Below, piece after piece: positions 7,325 to 16,600 of a stretch of 36,965 nt of DNA. Both the position numbers and the translations under genes were made by a program. The stretch is from Pseudoalteromonas rubra (GTDB lineage Bacteria; Pseudomonadota; Gammaproteobacteria; Enterobacterales; Alteromonadaceae). The DNA lies in contig NZ_PNCJ01000044.1 of NCBI RefSeq assembly GCF_005887115.1, positions 1 to 36,965 of the forward strand. Direction: 5' to 3'. How positions within the stretch are numbered: position 1 is the stretch's first letter; each line of letters starts with the position of its first letter. The notes below the pieces were generated by a model. The model worked only from the letters and a program-made list of their open reading frames with translations. It was not told the origin of the DNA and made no database searches.

Positions 7325-8526
7325 AGGTAACACACCTCAGTGAAGTGCTGGCTCCCTGGGTCGGCTCAACCTCTTATTCGGGTTTGCTAATATTGGGTAC
7401 CAATGTGCTTGCGCTGGTGATCTTGCTGTTGGTCTTTTGGTTGATCCGTCAGTGGCTACTGCCACGTATTCAGCACTTTTTAAGTGAGTACTCCACGTCT
7501 AAAATCGGTTTTCTTGCCCCTTATCTGAGTAAATTCAGCGGCCGTTTCTCGTTGGTGATGTGTACGCTGATGTTTATCGCGTTCAAAGAAGCGCTGTTTA
7601 TTGCGCCGCTGTGGTTATTTAACGTGCTGGGCGTGGTCTCTCAGGTTTTGCTGGTGATCAGTATAGGCTTCTTGCTGAGCAGTTTGGTTAATATAGTGAA
7701 CGCGATTTATAACCAGCAGCCATTTGCCAAAAGTGTCCCTATTCAGAGCTTAGTGCAGGTCAGCAAACTGCTGATCTTTATTGTCTGTGCCATTTTAGTG
7801 ATCAGCCTGGCGATAGATAAGTCGCCAACCTATATCTTGTCCGGGTTTGGTGCCATCGCTGCCGTGACCTTATTGGTGTTTAAGGATACCATTTTGGGAT
7901 TAGTGGCCAGTATTCAGATTGCAGCCAACCGCCTGCTGGCAACCGGAGACTGGATCCAGGTTGATGCATTTGGTGCCGACGGTGAGGTAATCGAAGTCGG
8001 TCTCAATACCGTGCGCGTGCGCAACTGGGATAACACAGTAACCACCATTCCGACCTATAAAATCATTTCTGACTCATTTAAAAACTGGCGGGCCATGCAG
8101 GAGTCCAACGGACGCCGGATAAAGCGAGCGATCTATATTGATTTTGATTCTATCCACTTACTGAGTCCGGATGAGCTGAGCGCGCTAAGCCAAGCGTTGC
8201 CTGAGGTGGCAGAGATTGTGCAAAAGAGTACAGAGCAGCACTGGAGTAATGTGTCTTTGTTTCGTCGCTATGCCGAAGCTTATCTGAAAGCGCATCCACA
8301 AGTGAATCCGGAGTGTTTGTGTATGGTGCGAGAGTTGGCACCCACGCAGTATGGTTTGCCTGTAGAGTTATACTGCTTTAGTCAGGATAAACGCTGGGTA
8401 CCATATGAGCATTTGCAAGCCGACTTGCTTGATCATGTACTTACGGTGATGCCCTATTTTTCGTTGCGACCCTACCAGGTTATCTCAAGTCATCAAAACG
8501 AAATAAATCACAAAAAACCAGAGTAA
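7321..8526 (+). CDS. ybdG: YbdG/MscM-type mechanosensitive channel
   Basis: An inner-membrane MscS-superfamily channel of the miniconductance YbdG type, which opens under membrane tension during osmotic downshock. The 401 residues carry about five N-terminal hydrophobic segments. The pore-lining helix around LSGFGAIAAVTLLVFKDT follows, then the MscS beta domain with GEVIEVGLNTVRVRNWDNT and IPTYKIISDSFKNWRAM. That last stretch and the following GRRIKR match E. coli YbdG closely. Its ATG overlaps the stop of the acyltransferase before it (ATGA), so it shares an operon with two phospholipid-modifying enzymes. This pairing of membrane-lipid and membrane-tension genes is sensible, but the functional link is inference. 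Confidence 0.88.
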   Translation: MKVTHLSEVLAPWVGSTSYSGLLILGTNVLALVILLLVFWLIRQWLLPRIQHFLSEYSTSKIGFLAPYLSKFSGRFSLVMCTLMFIAFKEALFIAPLWLFNVLGVVSQVLLVISIGFLLSSLVNIVNAIYNQQPFAKSVPIQSLVQVSKLLIFIVCAILVISLAIDKSPTYILSGFGAIAAVTLLVFKDTILGLVASIQIAANRLLATGDWIQVDAFGADGEVIEVGLNTVRVRNWDNTVTTIPTYKIISDSFKNWRAMQESNGRRIKRAIYIDFDSIHLLSPDELSALSQALPEVAEIVQKSTEQHWSNVSLFRRYAEAYLKAHPQVNPECLCMVRELAPTQYGLPVELYCFSQDKRWVPYEHLQADLLDHVLTVMPYFSLRPYQVISSHQNEINHKKPE

Positions 8527-8635
8527 GCCACGAAACCTTGTGTTATCTTAACGATTAAGATTTTATCTTTTTATGACATATTTGTGACATGGAGACGAGT
8601 TAGGTTGCTGAGTTGCCCAAGAGGTAGGTAGTGCA

Positions 8636-9454
8636 ATGAAGTTTTTTTTAGCAATCATGCTGGTATTGAGCTTGTATTCAACAAAACAAGCCTTTGCAGA
8701 CCATGAACAAATTCTGGTCGCGGTTGATCACGCACCGCCTTACAGCGCATTAGATGAAAAGGGGAATGCTAAAGGTCTGATCCTCGACATTCTCAATTAC
8801 ATCAAACACCACAGTGATGAAGACATTACAGTCAAGGCTGTGCCCTGTCCTTTCTCTCGTTGTATTCGTATGCTGGCGCAGGGAGAGGTTGATGTCATGG
8901 GCGGCCTGGTCAGAACACCTGCTCGTGAGAGCCAGATGTCGTTTGTGACACCGCCTTATATGGCACTGTCTTCCTCTTATGTTTTTTATGGGCATCAGCA
9001 TAGTCAGGTTAAAGTTGAGCGCTACGAAGATCTGATTGGAAAACGGATAGCGATAATGCGCGGGGCTGCTTTCTTCCCGCGTTTTGATAAAGACACGCGG
9101 CTTGATAAAGTTGAGGTACCGTCTGAGCGGGTAGCCATTGATTTGGTGCTTAAAGGGCGGGTTGATCTGGTAATCGCCGTGGAAGATACAGCCGACTTGG
9201 CAATGAATGTCCTGGCTCAGCCAGCCCATCAACTGAGAAAGATGGTATATCGTCATACTCAGGTGATTTATGGCCACATGGCAATGAGCCGTGAATTTGC
9301 ACAAAGCCATGTTGGTCGTGAATTCAGTAATCACATGCGTCAGATGGCGGAAAACAAAATCCTTGATAAGCTGGTCGCACCGTATCAGTTACCTGCTATC
9401 CCGCCTCAGCTTCTATCGGAAGAGACGGGGCGTATGCACTCTAATACATTCTAA
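8636..9454 (+). CDS. Periplasmic solute-binding protein, family 3 type
   Basis: A 272-residue secreted protein with a clear signal peptide (MKFFLAIMLVLSLYSTKQAFA, cut before DHEQ). The fold is that of bacterial extracellular solute-binding proteins, family 3 (SBP_bac_3): an ILVAVDHAPPYSALDEKG start, then AKGLILDILNYI, and GEVDVMGGLVRTPARE. No ABC permease or ATPase gene is adjacent, so it is a solitary binding protein of the kind common in Vibrio and Alteromonadales, where the ligand and partner are usually unknown. Its stop codon overlaps the stop of the convergent lipoprotein gene by four bases, with no terminator between them. Confidence 0.8.
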   Translation: MKFFLAIMLVLSLYSTKQAFADHEQILVAVDHAPPYSALDEKGNAKGLILDILNYIKHHSDEDITVKAVPCPFSRCIRMLAQGEVDVMGGLVRTPARESQMSFVTPPYMALSSSYVFYGHQHSQVKVERYEDLIGKRIAIMRGAAFFPRFDKDTRLDKVEVPSERVAIDLVLKGRVDLVIAVEDTADLAMNVLAQPAHQLRKMVYRHTQVIYGHMAMSREFAQSHVGREFSNHMRQMAENKILDKLVAPYQLPAIPPQLLSEETGRMHSNTF

Positions 9455-12036
9455 GGTATGGGTTTGGTGCGCACGGCGAAGCTGTTACTAAATTGCAGAA
9501 CCAGTTGCTCTATATCGTCGTAAGCCTGTGCGCTGGTGTTGTTGCCTGAATCTCCATTGGTGAGCAATACAAAACCACTTTGGTGACGTAAATCACCATA
9601 GATCTGAGTAAGCACGCCCGGATCATCGCCACTATGATAGATTTTATCGCCATCGATTCCCCAGAAATACCCTCGCTCAACCGTGATACTTGGGACAGGT
9701 GTTTGCGGGCTGAGCATCGCGTTAACCGCGTTGGCAGACAGGCTCTGTTGGCCATTGAATTGACCTTGTTGCATCGCAGCTATCAGAAAGTTCCCCAGGT
9801 CATGTGCAGTAGAAATTGCGCTTCCTTCACTGTAGGTGATATTGCCATAAGCAGGTAAAGGGACCAACTGTTGACTTTCCGGGTGGTGAATATAGCGCTG
9901 CACTACAGCATCGCGAGGGGCTGCAATAGCCCATTCACTGCGTGCCATAGCCAGCGGCGTAAAGACAAAATGCTGGGTTAATTCAGGCAGTGTTTTGCCA
10001 CTGGCAAGTTCAGTGACATAGCCGGCCAGGGCAGAGCCTATGTTCGTGTAGATAGCGGCTTGATTGTTCGTCAGACCCAAGCGACTGACAAAATTTTGCG
10101 TATGGTAGTTGCTGCCTGATTGTGTCAGATAGGCTGAGAAAAACCTTTCAAGATCAATGTCAACTGGCTCAGCACAAACGGGGTTTTGGCTGACTCGATT
10201 ATATAAGCTGCCTCCGTCCTCTCGAATATAATAGTTACAACGATATACGTCCTCAAAGTCCATGATACCACTGGTGTGGGTGATCAGCTGACGTAAGGTG
10301 ATGGCCTGAGCAAGAGGGGTCGGAAAATCGATAGAGAAATTCAGATAGTGCACAATGGGGATATCGAGGTCCACTTGCTGCTGTTCAACGGCATGCGCTA
10401 AGGTGGCCCCCAATAGCGTTTTACTGACAGAACCCAGGTAAAAACGGCTGTGTGCATCAACCGCTGTGCCCTGAGTATCTGCCTGACCAAATCCTTTTTT
10501 GTAGACTGACTGACCATGATGAATAATATTGACGGCGACCGCCGGTATATTTCCCTGTTGCTGCAATGCGGTTATCTGACGTTCAAACTCATCGACGGAC
10601 AAGGATGCTGTGGTGTTTTTGCCGAGCAAATTTAACGCCAGGTCGTAGCTTTCAAAGCGGTCACTTTCCAGCGCATGCATGGAAAAGGCAGGCACGGAAA
10701 TATCTGGTTGGATCCCTTTCTGTTCATATAACATGCCCTGAGCATCCCGGTAAACTTCATTGGAAAGTGAGATTTCCCATCCATTGGGTAAGGTGAAAAA
10801 GCGCATATCCGACAACGCTCCCGAAGTTTCTTCTCCGAGTAACGTGATGTGTGGCAGGTGCATCATGGCCATTGCAAAAACTTCACCGGCGCTGATTGTC
10901 AGCTGACTGGTGAGCAAGTAAACGGGTTGGGTATAGGCTTCGGGGTGTGTATTCAGAGACTGACTGAGTAATACGCCCTGGCCTGCGCGGTTAAGTGCTT
11001 GCTTGTTAAATGCCAAACGGTTAGATGAGTTGAAACGAGAGGCAATAGCCAGAGCAATGGCATCGTCGCCACCTATGTTGTTGCGAATGTCGAGGATCAG
11101 TCCATCGGTATCGGCCAACTCGGTCACAATGCTGTCGATCAGCTCGGTGGCAGCGTCGAGGTGTTCAGTCTCATCAGCGTCCGGGTCACTGCTGTATTGT
11201 GACAGGTTGTTGATCACCAGTACGCCAACATTGTCCTTGGTCCTGCCCCAGAGTAAGGTTTTCTCCTGCCGCTCTGCAGGAAAACTGCCCATGCTGTCAG
11301 CGAGTAGGTATTGCTGGCTGACGTTCAATGAGTCCAAAACCAGCTCAGAGAAGACCTGTTCATCGCTGAGTTGCATGTTATAGCGCAGATAATGGCTGGC
11401 GGTACCGCGGGCTGCGCGCAAAATAGGCGCGTCTTTCATCACAAAATACGGATGTCCCGGCGTTCTGGCAACCGAGACATGGCCATCGGCAAGGGGGTCA
11501 ATCATTTGCGTCAGCACATCAAACAGGGCGTCATCAGACATCTCGTCCTGGATCTGAGGACGATAACGGGTGTATTGTGCCTGCCAGTCCATATCGCGCA
11601 GTGCAAAAAAGGCATAATAATCGTTAAATGCGTGCCAGAAGTACTCAAAAACCTGTACCGGACTGGCATCCGCACTGACGGATAACGGTGACTGGCAAAC
11701 CTCGGGGAGTGATGTCTGACTATCATAGATATGCGGGTAGACTTCGCCTGCATAGGTCAGTTGTAGTTGTTCTTTGTTGCGTAACTGTGCCTGGGCTACC
11801 TCAAACTCATCACTGAGTGGCAGTGGATGCTGCGCGACTTTGATGCAAGCATAGGTATTAAACTCATAGCGGCTTAGGCTCTGTGCCGTGATATCGAGCA
11901 CTTCACCGTAGGCGGTTTTTTGCCAGACTCCCGGGTGCTTTTGTACTGTGCCACGGTGATCTTTGGTGTCGCCGCAGCCACTGAGCAGCGCAGCGATAAG
12001 CAACCCTGTGGTGAGAAGAGAAAAGCCCTTTAACAT
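9451..12036 (-). CDS. Lipoprotein with S41 protease and beta-lactamase-like domains
   Basis: An 861-residue protein with two hydrolase domains. A lipoprotein signal ends at LLSGC (Cys21). Residues about 125-450 form an S41 (C-terminal processing protease/tricorn-like) domain, with GLILDIRNNIGGDD at 312-325 and the likely nucleophile Ser382 in LTISAGEVFAMAM. Residues about 480-855 form a class C beta-lactamase/serine hydrolase domain with SVSK (536-539, nucleophile S536 and K539), YTN (663-665) and HSG (801-803). All catalytic motifs of both halves look intact. Likely location is the periplasmic face of a membrane; the +2 residue is Gly, so outer-membrane sorting is plausible. Substrates are unknown. 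True beta-lactam hydrolysis is unlikely, since this domain family is mostly esterases and peptidases. Confidence 0.85.
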   Translation of the reverse strand: MLKGFSLLTTGLLIAALLSGCGDTKDHRGTVQKHPGVWQKTAYGEVLDITAQSLSRYEFNTYACIKVAQHPLPLSDEFEVAQAQLRNKEQLQLTYAGEVYPHIYDSQTSLPEVCQSPLSVSADASPVQVFEYFWHAFNDYYAFFALRDMDWQAQYTRYRPQIQDEMSDDALFDVLTQMIDPLADGHVSVARTPGHPYFVMKDAPILRAARGTASHYLRYNMQLSDEQVFSELVLDSLNVSQQYLLADSMGSFPAERQEKTLLWGRTKDNVGVLVINNLSQYSSDPDADETEHLDAATELIDSIVTELADTDGLILDIRNNIGGDDAIALAIASRFNSSNRLAFNKQALNRAGQGVLLSQSLNTHPEAYTQPVYLLTSQLTISAGEVFAMAMMHLPHITLLGEETSGALSDMRFFTLPNGWEISLSNEVYRDAQGMLYEQKGIQPDISVPAFSMHALESDRFESYDLALNLLGKNTTASLSVDEFERQITALQQQGNIPAVAVNIIHHGQSVYKKGFGQADTQGTAVDAHSRFYLGSVSKTLLGATLAHAVEQQQVDLDIPIVHYLNFSIDFPTPLAQAITLRQLITHTSGIMDFEDVYRCNYYIREDGGSLYNRVSQNPVCAEPVDIDLERFFSAYLTQSGSNYHTQNFVSRLGLTNNQAAIYTNIGSALAGYVTELASGKTLPELTQHFVFTPLAMARSEWAIAAPRDAVVQRYIHHPESQQLVPLPAYGNITYSEGSAISTAHDLGNFLIAAMQQGQFNGQQSLSANAVNAMLSPQTPVPSITVERGYFWGIDGDKIYHSGDDPGVLTQIYGDLRHQSGFVLLTNGDSGNNTSAQAYDDIEQLVLQFSNSFAVRTKPIP

Positions 12037-12230
12037 GATTGTCTCCTTATCTGAATAACCCGAATGCGTTGTTATGGTGCGCTCAGTGTAAGGTCAGGAG
12101 GGAACTTGCGCTGTTAGTGAGTTGCGCCAAAAGGTCAGAAAATGTACTCGGTCGTTGACATTTTTAAACAGAGGGTAACGCCGACTCTGGCTACACTGGC
12201 TGGTAAGTAAACTGATCTTATGAGGTCGAT

Positions 12231-12737
12231 ATGATGCAACGAACTGCTGCCAAGTATTTTGCTATGAGCGAAGAAGTATGGGCACGCCACACCAATCCCT
12301 GGAGTGTCTGGAGTCGCTATTCCTGTTTGCCTTTGATGATTGCCTGTCTGTGGTGGCGTGACTGGCTTGGCGTTGCTTTTTGGCCTGTACTTGTGGTGCT
12401 GCTGCTCTGGGTCTGGCTGAACCCCAGATGCTTCAGTAAACCCAGAGATACGCACAACTGGGCATCGCAAGCTGTATTGGGTGAGCAGATCCTTATCTAT
12501 CAGCTCGAGCGCGTGCCTTTAGTGCATTATCAGGTGATCAAAGTGATTATGGTGCTGCTGACCTTGTGCACACTGGTGTGTGCCGTGGGCTTGTGGTTTC
12601 ATGAAGCCATCAGCACCTGTGTTGGGGCTTTGGGTGTGATCCTGAGCAAAACCTGGTTTCTTGACCGCATGGTCTGGCTTTATCAAAGTGTCACCCGCTC
12701 AGACGCTGATATCGCGGCCCGTCAGGAAAAAACCTGA
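12231..12737 (+). CDS. Small integral membrane protein, possibly DUF6653
   Basis: A 168-residue protein with about four hydrophobic segments (roughly 33-45, 47-63, 102-120 and 124-140). The N-terminal RHTNPWSVWSRY and the NPRCFSKP after the second membrane segment resemble what I recall of the uncharacterised DUF6653 membrane family; I hold this loosely. GAGG lies five bases before the ATG at 12231. The start at 12234 is equally possible. The 3' end overlaps the convergent rhodanese gene by 16 bases. No function can be assigned. Confidence 0.65.
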   Translation: MMQRTAAKYFAMSEEVWARHTNPWSVWSRYSCLPLMIACLWWRDWLGVAFWPVLVVLLLWVWLNPRCFSKPRDTHNWASQAVLGEQILIYQLERVPLVHYQVIKVIMVLLTLCTLVCAVGLWFHEAISTCVGALGVILSKTWFLDRMVWLYQSVTRSDADIAARQEKT

Positions 12738-13069
12738 CATACTTCATCGGCTTTGCAAGTGATCACACTGACATTCTGGTACCCAATGCGGGTGAGCTGT
12801 TCGGCGGCAAACACAGCCCGGCCGCCAGCAGCACAGTGCAGATACAGCGGCTTGCCGGGGTCCTTTTCCAGCGTTGGTAATTGGAATTCCAGCACGCCTC
12901 GGGGAATATTTAGCGCACCTGATGCGGCTTTTTCCTGATGTTCCTGAGGTTCTCGCACGTCAATCAGCAGTCCTTGATTGGCCGCCATTTCTGCTTTGGC
13001 CTGCTCGGCTGTGATACAGCGCTGGTTGGGCCGAACGGTTTTTAATATGTCCTGCGGGGATGTCAGCAT
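12722..13069 (-). CDS. Single-domain rhodanese, YgaP N-half equivalent
   Basis: A 115-residue rhodanese-fold sulfurtransferase. LLIDVREPQEHQEKAASGALNIPRG (34-58) holds the typical core. The active-site loop is CAAGGR with Cys79 as the persulfide-carrying residue. No export signal is visible, so it should be cytosolic. It follows the DUF2892 membrane protein by 3 bp on the same strand. In E. coli the two parts are fused in one protein, YgaP, which sits beside the repressor YgaV; here the same pair is split and sits beside a YgaV-like repressor. Likely role: handling of sulfane sulfur or persulfide, possibly passing it to a membrane partner. Confidence 0.88.
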   Translation of the reverse strand: MLTSPQDILKTVRPNQRCITAEQAKAEMAANQGLLIDVREPQEHQEKAASGALNIPRGVLEFQLPTLEKDPGKPLYLHCAAGGRAVFAAEQLTRIGYQNVSVITCKADEVCQVFS

Positions 13070-13072
13070 AGG

Positions 13073-13261
13073 TTAATTCTCCATTCCAAGTTTTTTAAGC
13101 AATGTCATCATAGGGCACCAGCCAGTAAAGGCGGATTGGATCAGGTTCAATGCAATAAACACACTAAACCACACCCAGCGTGGATCTACAAACCAGGTCA
13201 GTAAAAACGACAGGATAAGCATACTGCCTGCGACCAGTCTGATAGTGGCCTCGAGTCTCAT
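13073..13261 (-). CDS. DUF2892 two-helix membrane protein, YgaP C-half equivalent
   Basis: A 62-residue protein with two membrane helices (about 8-24 and 29-46) and the conserved FTGWCPMMTLLKKLG ending of DUF2892. I chose the ATG at 13261 because AGGAGG lies eight bases upstream; the ATG at 13279 is six codons earlier and contains that ribosome site within its own sequence. It corresponds to the membrane half of YgaP and is transcribed with the rhodanese gene from a promoter covered by the palindromic operator array. Confidence 0.87.
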   Translation of the reverse strand: MRLEATIRLVAGSMLILSFLLTWFVDPRWVWFSVFIALNLIQSAFTGWCPMMTLLKKLGMEN

Positions 13262-13282
13262 ATTCTTTACCTCCTGCATTCA

Positions 13283-13310
13283 AGTATATTGCAAGATTTA
13301 ATATTAGCAA
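13283..13310 (-). promoter_or_regulatory. Promoter of the DUF2892-rhodanese operon
   Basis: On the minus strand TTGCTA (13305-13310) and TATACT (13283-13288) are separated by 16 bp, and the start codon lies about 20 bp downstream. The promoter lies inside the repeated AATATTAG palindromes, which fits direct repression. Confidence 0.55.
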
Positions 13311-13337
13311 GATCTAATATTAGTAACTTCTAATATT
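13284..13337. promoter_or_regulatory. Iterated palindromic operator for the ArsR-type repressor
   Basis: Two perfect palindromes, AATATTAG-6 nt-CTAATATT, lie at 13300-13321 and 13316-13337 and share the middle half-sites. A degraded third unit lies to the left (13284-13305). The ATATT core recurs at 13286, 13301, 13317 and 13333, a period of 15-16 bp. The array fills the divergent spacer between the membrane/rhodanese pair and the repressor-pump operon. An AT-rich palindrome over a divergent promoter is the usual operator form of BigR/HlyU-type repressors. Autoregulation and control of both arms is inferred. Confidence 0.7.
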
Positions 13338-13376
13338 TTGTTTTATACTGATCCCAGACTCATTGTGGGAGGAAGT

Positions 13377-13685
13377 ATGGATCTACACGCTATGGCCGAC
13401 AGCGCTGCACAGGCTGAGGCTTTACTTAAAATGCTCGCCAATCGGAATCGCTTGATGATTTTATGCAGTTTGCAAAGTGCAGAGCTCAGTGTGGGTGAGT
13501 TAAATGCCCAGGTCCCGCTGGCTCAGTCAGCTTTGTCTCAGCATCTGGCTGCGATGAGAAAAGCCGGCGTCGTGACATCTCGGCGAGAAGGGGCGACTGT
13601 CTATTATCGCATTGCGGATGACAAAGTCCTTGCGTTGCTGGCACAGCTTTACCAGCTGTTTTGTGCAGATAAGGATCTCTCATGA
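13377..13685 (+). CDS. HlyU/BigR/YgaV-type ArsR repressor, predicted persulfide sensor
   Basis: A 102-residue winged-helix regulator of the ArsR family. I chose the ATG at 13377 because GGGAGGAAGT sits just before it; the ATG at 13338 has no ribosome site. The recognition helix region reads LAQSALSQHLAAMRKAG (48-64). There are just two cysteines, Cys30 in RLMILCSL and Cys96 in LYQLFCADKD. They occupy the same places as the paired cysteines of HlyU, BigR, SqrR and YgaV, which sense reactive sulfur by forming a polysulfide link. No metal-binding CXC motif is present, so an arsenic or metal sensor is unlikely. The gene overlaps the pump gene by four bases (ATGA). Confidence 0.88.
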   Translation: MDLHAMADSAAQAEALLKMLANRNRLMILCSLQSAELSVGELNAQVPLAQSALSQHLAAMRKAGVVTSRREGATVYYRIADDKVLALLAQLYQLFCADKDLS

Positions 13686-16600
13686 GCACAAAGGCTAGTT
13701 TGACGGAGCGTATACTGAACCAAAGTTTGTCTGGTCGCCTGCCCGCCCTGGTATTCTTCTTTGCCATAGTACTGGGGGCTCTGGCGCTGCAATTTATGCC
13801 GCGAGAGGAAGAGCCTCAGATTGTCGTGCCCATGCTTGATATTCACGTGACGGCGCCCAACATTGCGGCACCTGAAGTCGTGCGCCTGGTGACCACGCCG
13901 CTGGAGAAGTTGCTATTGCAAATCCCAGGAGTAGAGCATGTCTACTCCACGACTAACAGTGGTAATACGGTTGTGACATTACGATTTCATGTCGGAGAAA
14001 GCCGAGAGCAGGCGATCCTGAATACCTATACAAAACTCTATGCTAATGAGCATCAGATGGCCGCCGTCGTCAGTGACTGGCAGATCCGGCCGATAGAGGT
14101 TGACGATGTACCGATTGTGATGTTGGGCTTGTACAGCGAAAAACCCGATCAATACGATGATTATGACTTAACTCGTTTTGCACAGGAAATATCAACGCAG
14201 CTACAGCAGCTGCCTGATACCAGCGAAGTCAAAGTGGTCGCTGGGCGGCAACGGACGTTAAACGTATGGCTGGATGCAACAGCATTAGCAGCCCACCAGA
14301 GTACGCCTGTGGATGTGTTACAAGCCATTCAGAGCAGCAATCAGCTACAACAAGTCGGTAAGCGTGTTGCAGGAAATAAGCAGATTGTCCTGGAAGCCGG
14401 CGATGTACTGCGCACCTCTGACGCCCTGCGTGAATTAGTGATCACAGTGGTGAACGGACGCGCTGTTAAACTGAAAGATGTAGCCCGCATTGAGGATGGC
14501 CCGGGTGAGCCAGAGCATTATCAGTGGCTTGCGCTCAATGATGAACAGCAGTCATTACCCCTTGTCACCATTAGTGTGGCAAAGCAAAAGGGCAGTAATG
14601 CGGTAGCGGTAGCAGAGCAAGTTCACCGACTGATGCGCCGTTTACAGACCCAGCTGCTGCCACCAGAGGTAGCGGTCAAGGTACTGCGCGACTATGGGCA
14701 GACAGCGGATGAGAAGGTAAATGACCTGATGGCCAGTCTGGTTTTTGCGGTGCTGACTGTGGTGATCTTTGTCGGCGTTTTTCTCGGCTGGCGGCCTGCG
14801 ATTGTGGTGGGTCTGGCGATCCCTGTGTGTTATGGGATCACCCTGGCACTGGACTGGGCATTTGGTTACACCATTAATCGGGTGACACTGTTTGCGCTGA
14901 TCCTTTCTCTGGGTTTACTGGTGGATGATCCTATCACGGGTATCGATAACATCAGCCGCCTTTTGGTGCCGGGAAAGTCACGCAAGCAGCAAATAGTGAT
15001 AGCAATGACGGAGATCCGGACAGCCTTATTAATGTCGACGCTGACTATCATGATGGCATTTCTGCCACTGGCCTATATTACCGGCATGATGGGGCCGTAT
15101 ATGGCACCGATGGCGTTTAACGTGCCAGTGAGTGTCATGATATCAACAGGCGTGGCCTTTTTTATCACGCCCTGGCTCGCTAGCCGTCTGCTGACGACTA
15201 AGCCATCGGCTGTACCGAGCAAGGATAATCAGTGGTATGCAGCCTTACTTACGCCACTGTTACGTTCACCCCGCAGAGCCAAAGGAATGTTATGGGCAGT
15301 ACTGACGTTATTTGTATTGAGTGCCAGTCTGCCGGTGTTTCGGGCTGTGCCCCTTAAGCTATTGCCTTATGACAACAAAAACGAAGTGCAGGTACTGATC
15401 GATTTACCGGAGGGGAGCAGCCTGGAAGCCACTGCACGCCTGACGCGTGTGGTGCAGCAACGAGTTTGGCAGATTAATGAAGTCAGCGCCATTGCAGCTT
15501 ATGTGGGCCAGCCCTCGAGTATGGATTTCAATGGCATGGTACGCGGATACTACCGCCGCCATAGTGACAATCTGGCTGAGCTGAGGGTGTTATTGCTGGA
15601 CAAAAGCGAACGCGTGCATCAGTCCCATGCTGTGGTACTGAGGCTGCGCGACGCATTGGCAGAGTTTAATCGTGATGGTACGGTAGTCAAAGTGGTTGAG
15701 GTGCCGCCGGGCCCGCCTGTGATGAGCACTCTGACAGCAGAAGTGTATGCTGAGCCTTTTATCTCTGCAGACACGCACCGTGAAGCGGCACTGCAACTGA
15801 TGACACGTTTGCGTCAGGAAGCCCATGTTGTGGAAGTCGACACATCTTTATCGGCACCTTCTACACTGCAACGTTTTGTTGCAGACAAACAAAAAGCGGC
15901 ACTGTCCGGTGTGAGCAGCGCTGAAATTAATCAAACGTTAGCACTGATCAGCAAAGGCATGCAGGCAGGGTTATTGTATCAGCCACGCGAGGCTCAACCT
16001 GTACCTATCAACTTACAGCTGGCTTATGCGGACCGTCAGCACTGGTCCGATTTACTTGCGACCCAAATTCGAGGCTCCGGTGAGGTGACCCAGGAGCAAC
16101 AGGGCTTTGGTCTTAGTCGGGCGGCTCGGCCTATGGTGGCTTTATCAGAGGTAGGGGAAGTTCACACTCTGGCGGTTGAACCCGCGATTTACCGAAAAGA
16201 CTTGGCACCAGTGATTTATGTTTTTGCTGAGCTCAATGGCCGTACACCAGCGGAAGTGATTGCTGATGTGGTAGCCGATGAGCAGCAAGCTGGTATGTCT
16301 ATCAATAATGACACTCAGGCAACTCCCTGGCAGCAAAGAACATTTCTCAGTAATGGCGGCGCACTGCCATGGCAGTTGCCAGAGGGGACAAGTTATCGCT
16401 TCAGTGGGGAGGGAGAATGGCGGATCACTGTGCGAGTTTTCCGTGATATGGGGATTGCCTTTGCTTTTGCGCTCGTGGCTATCTTTGTGATCCTGCGTTG
16501 GCAGACCGCTTCTACTGCTGTGGCACTGATCATTATGTCAGCCATCCCATTGACCATGATAGGAATTATGCCGGGCTTCTGGGCACTGAATCAAATTGGT

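Noticed and set aside
12155..12197. Perfect TTGACA upstream of the small membrane protein gene
   Set aside because: No -10 element occurs at 15-19 bp; the nearest candidate (TACACT at 12192) is 31 bp away.
13338..13376. Upstream ATG start for the ArsR-type repressor
   Set aside because: It would place the coding region over the promoter, right at the end of the operator, and lacks a ribosome site; GGGAGG before 13377 fits the shorter protein and the family's length.
13377..13685. Arsenic or heavy-metal sensor identity for the ArsR-family regulator
   Set aside because: The metal-binding CXC motif of ArsR/SmtB is missing, while the two-cysteine pattern fits the reactive-sulfur subgroup and the neighbouring rhodanese and DUF2892 genes.
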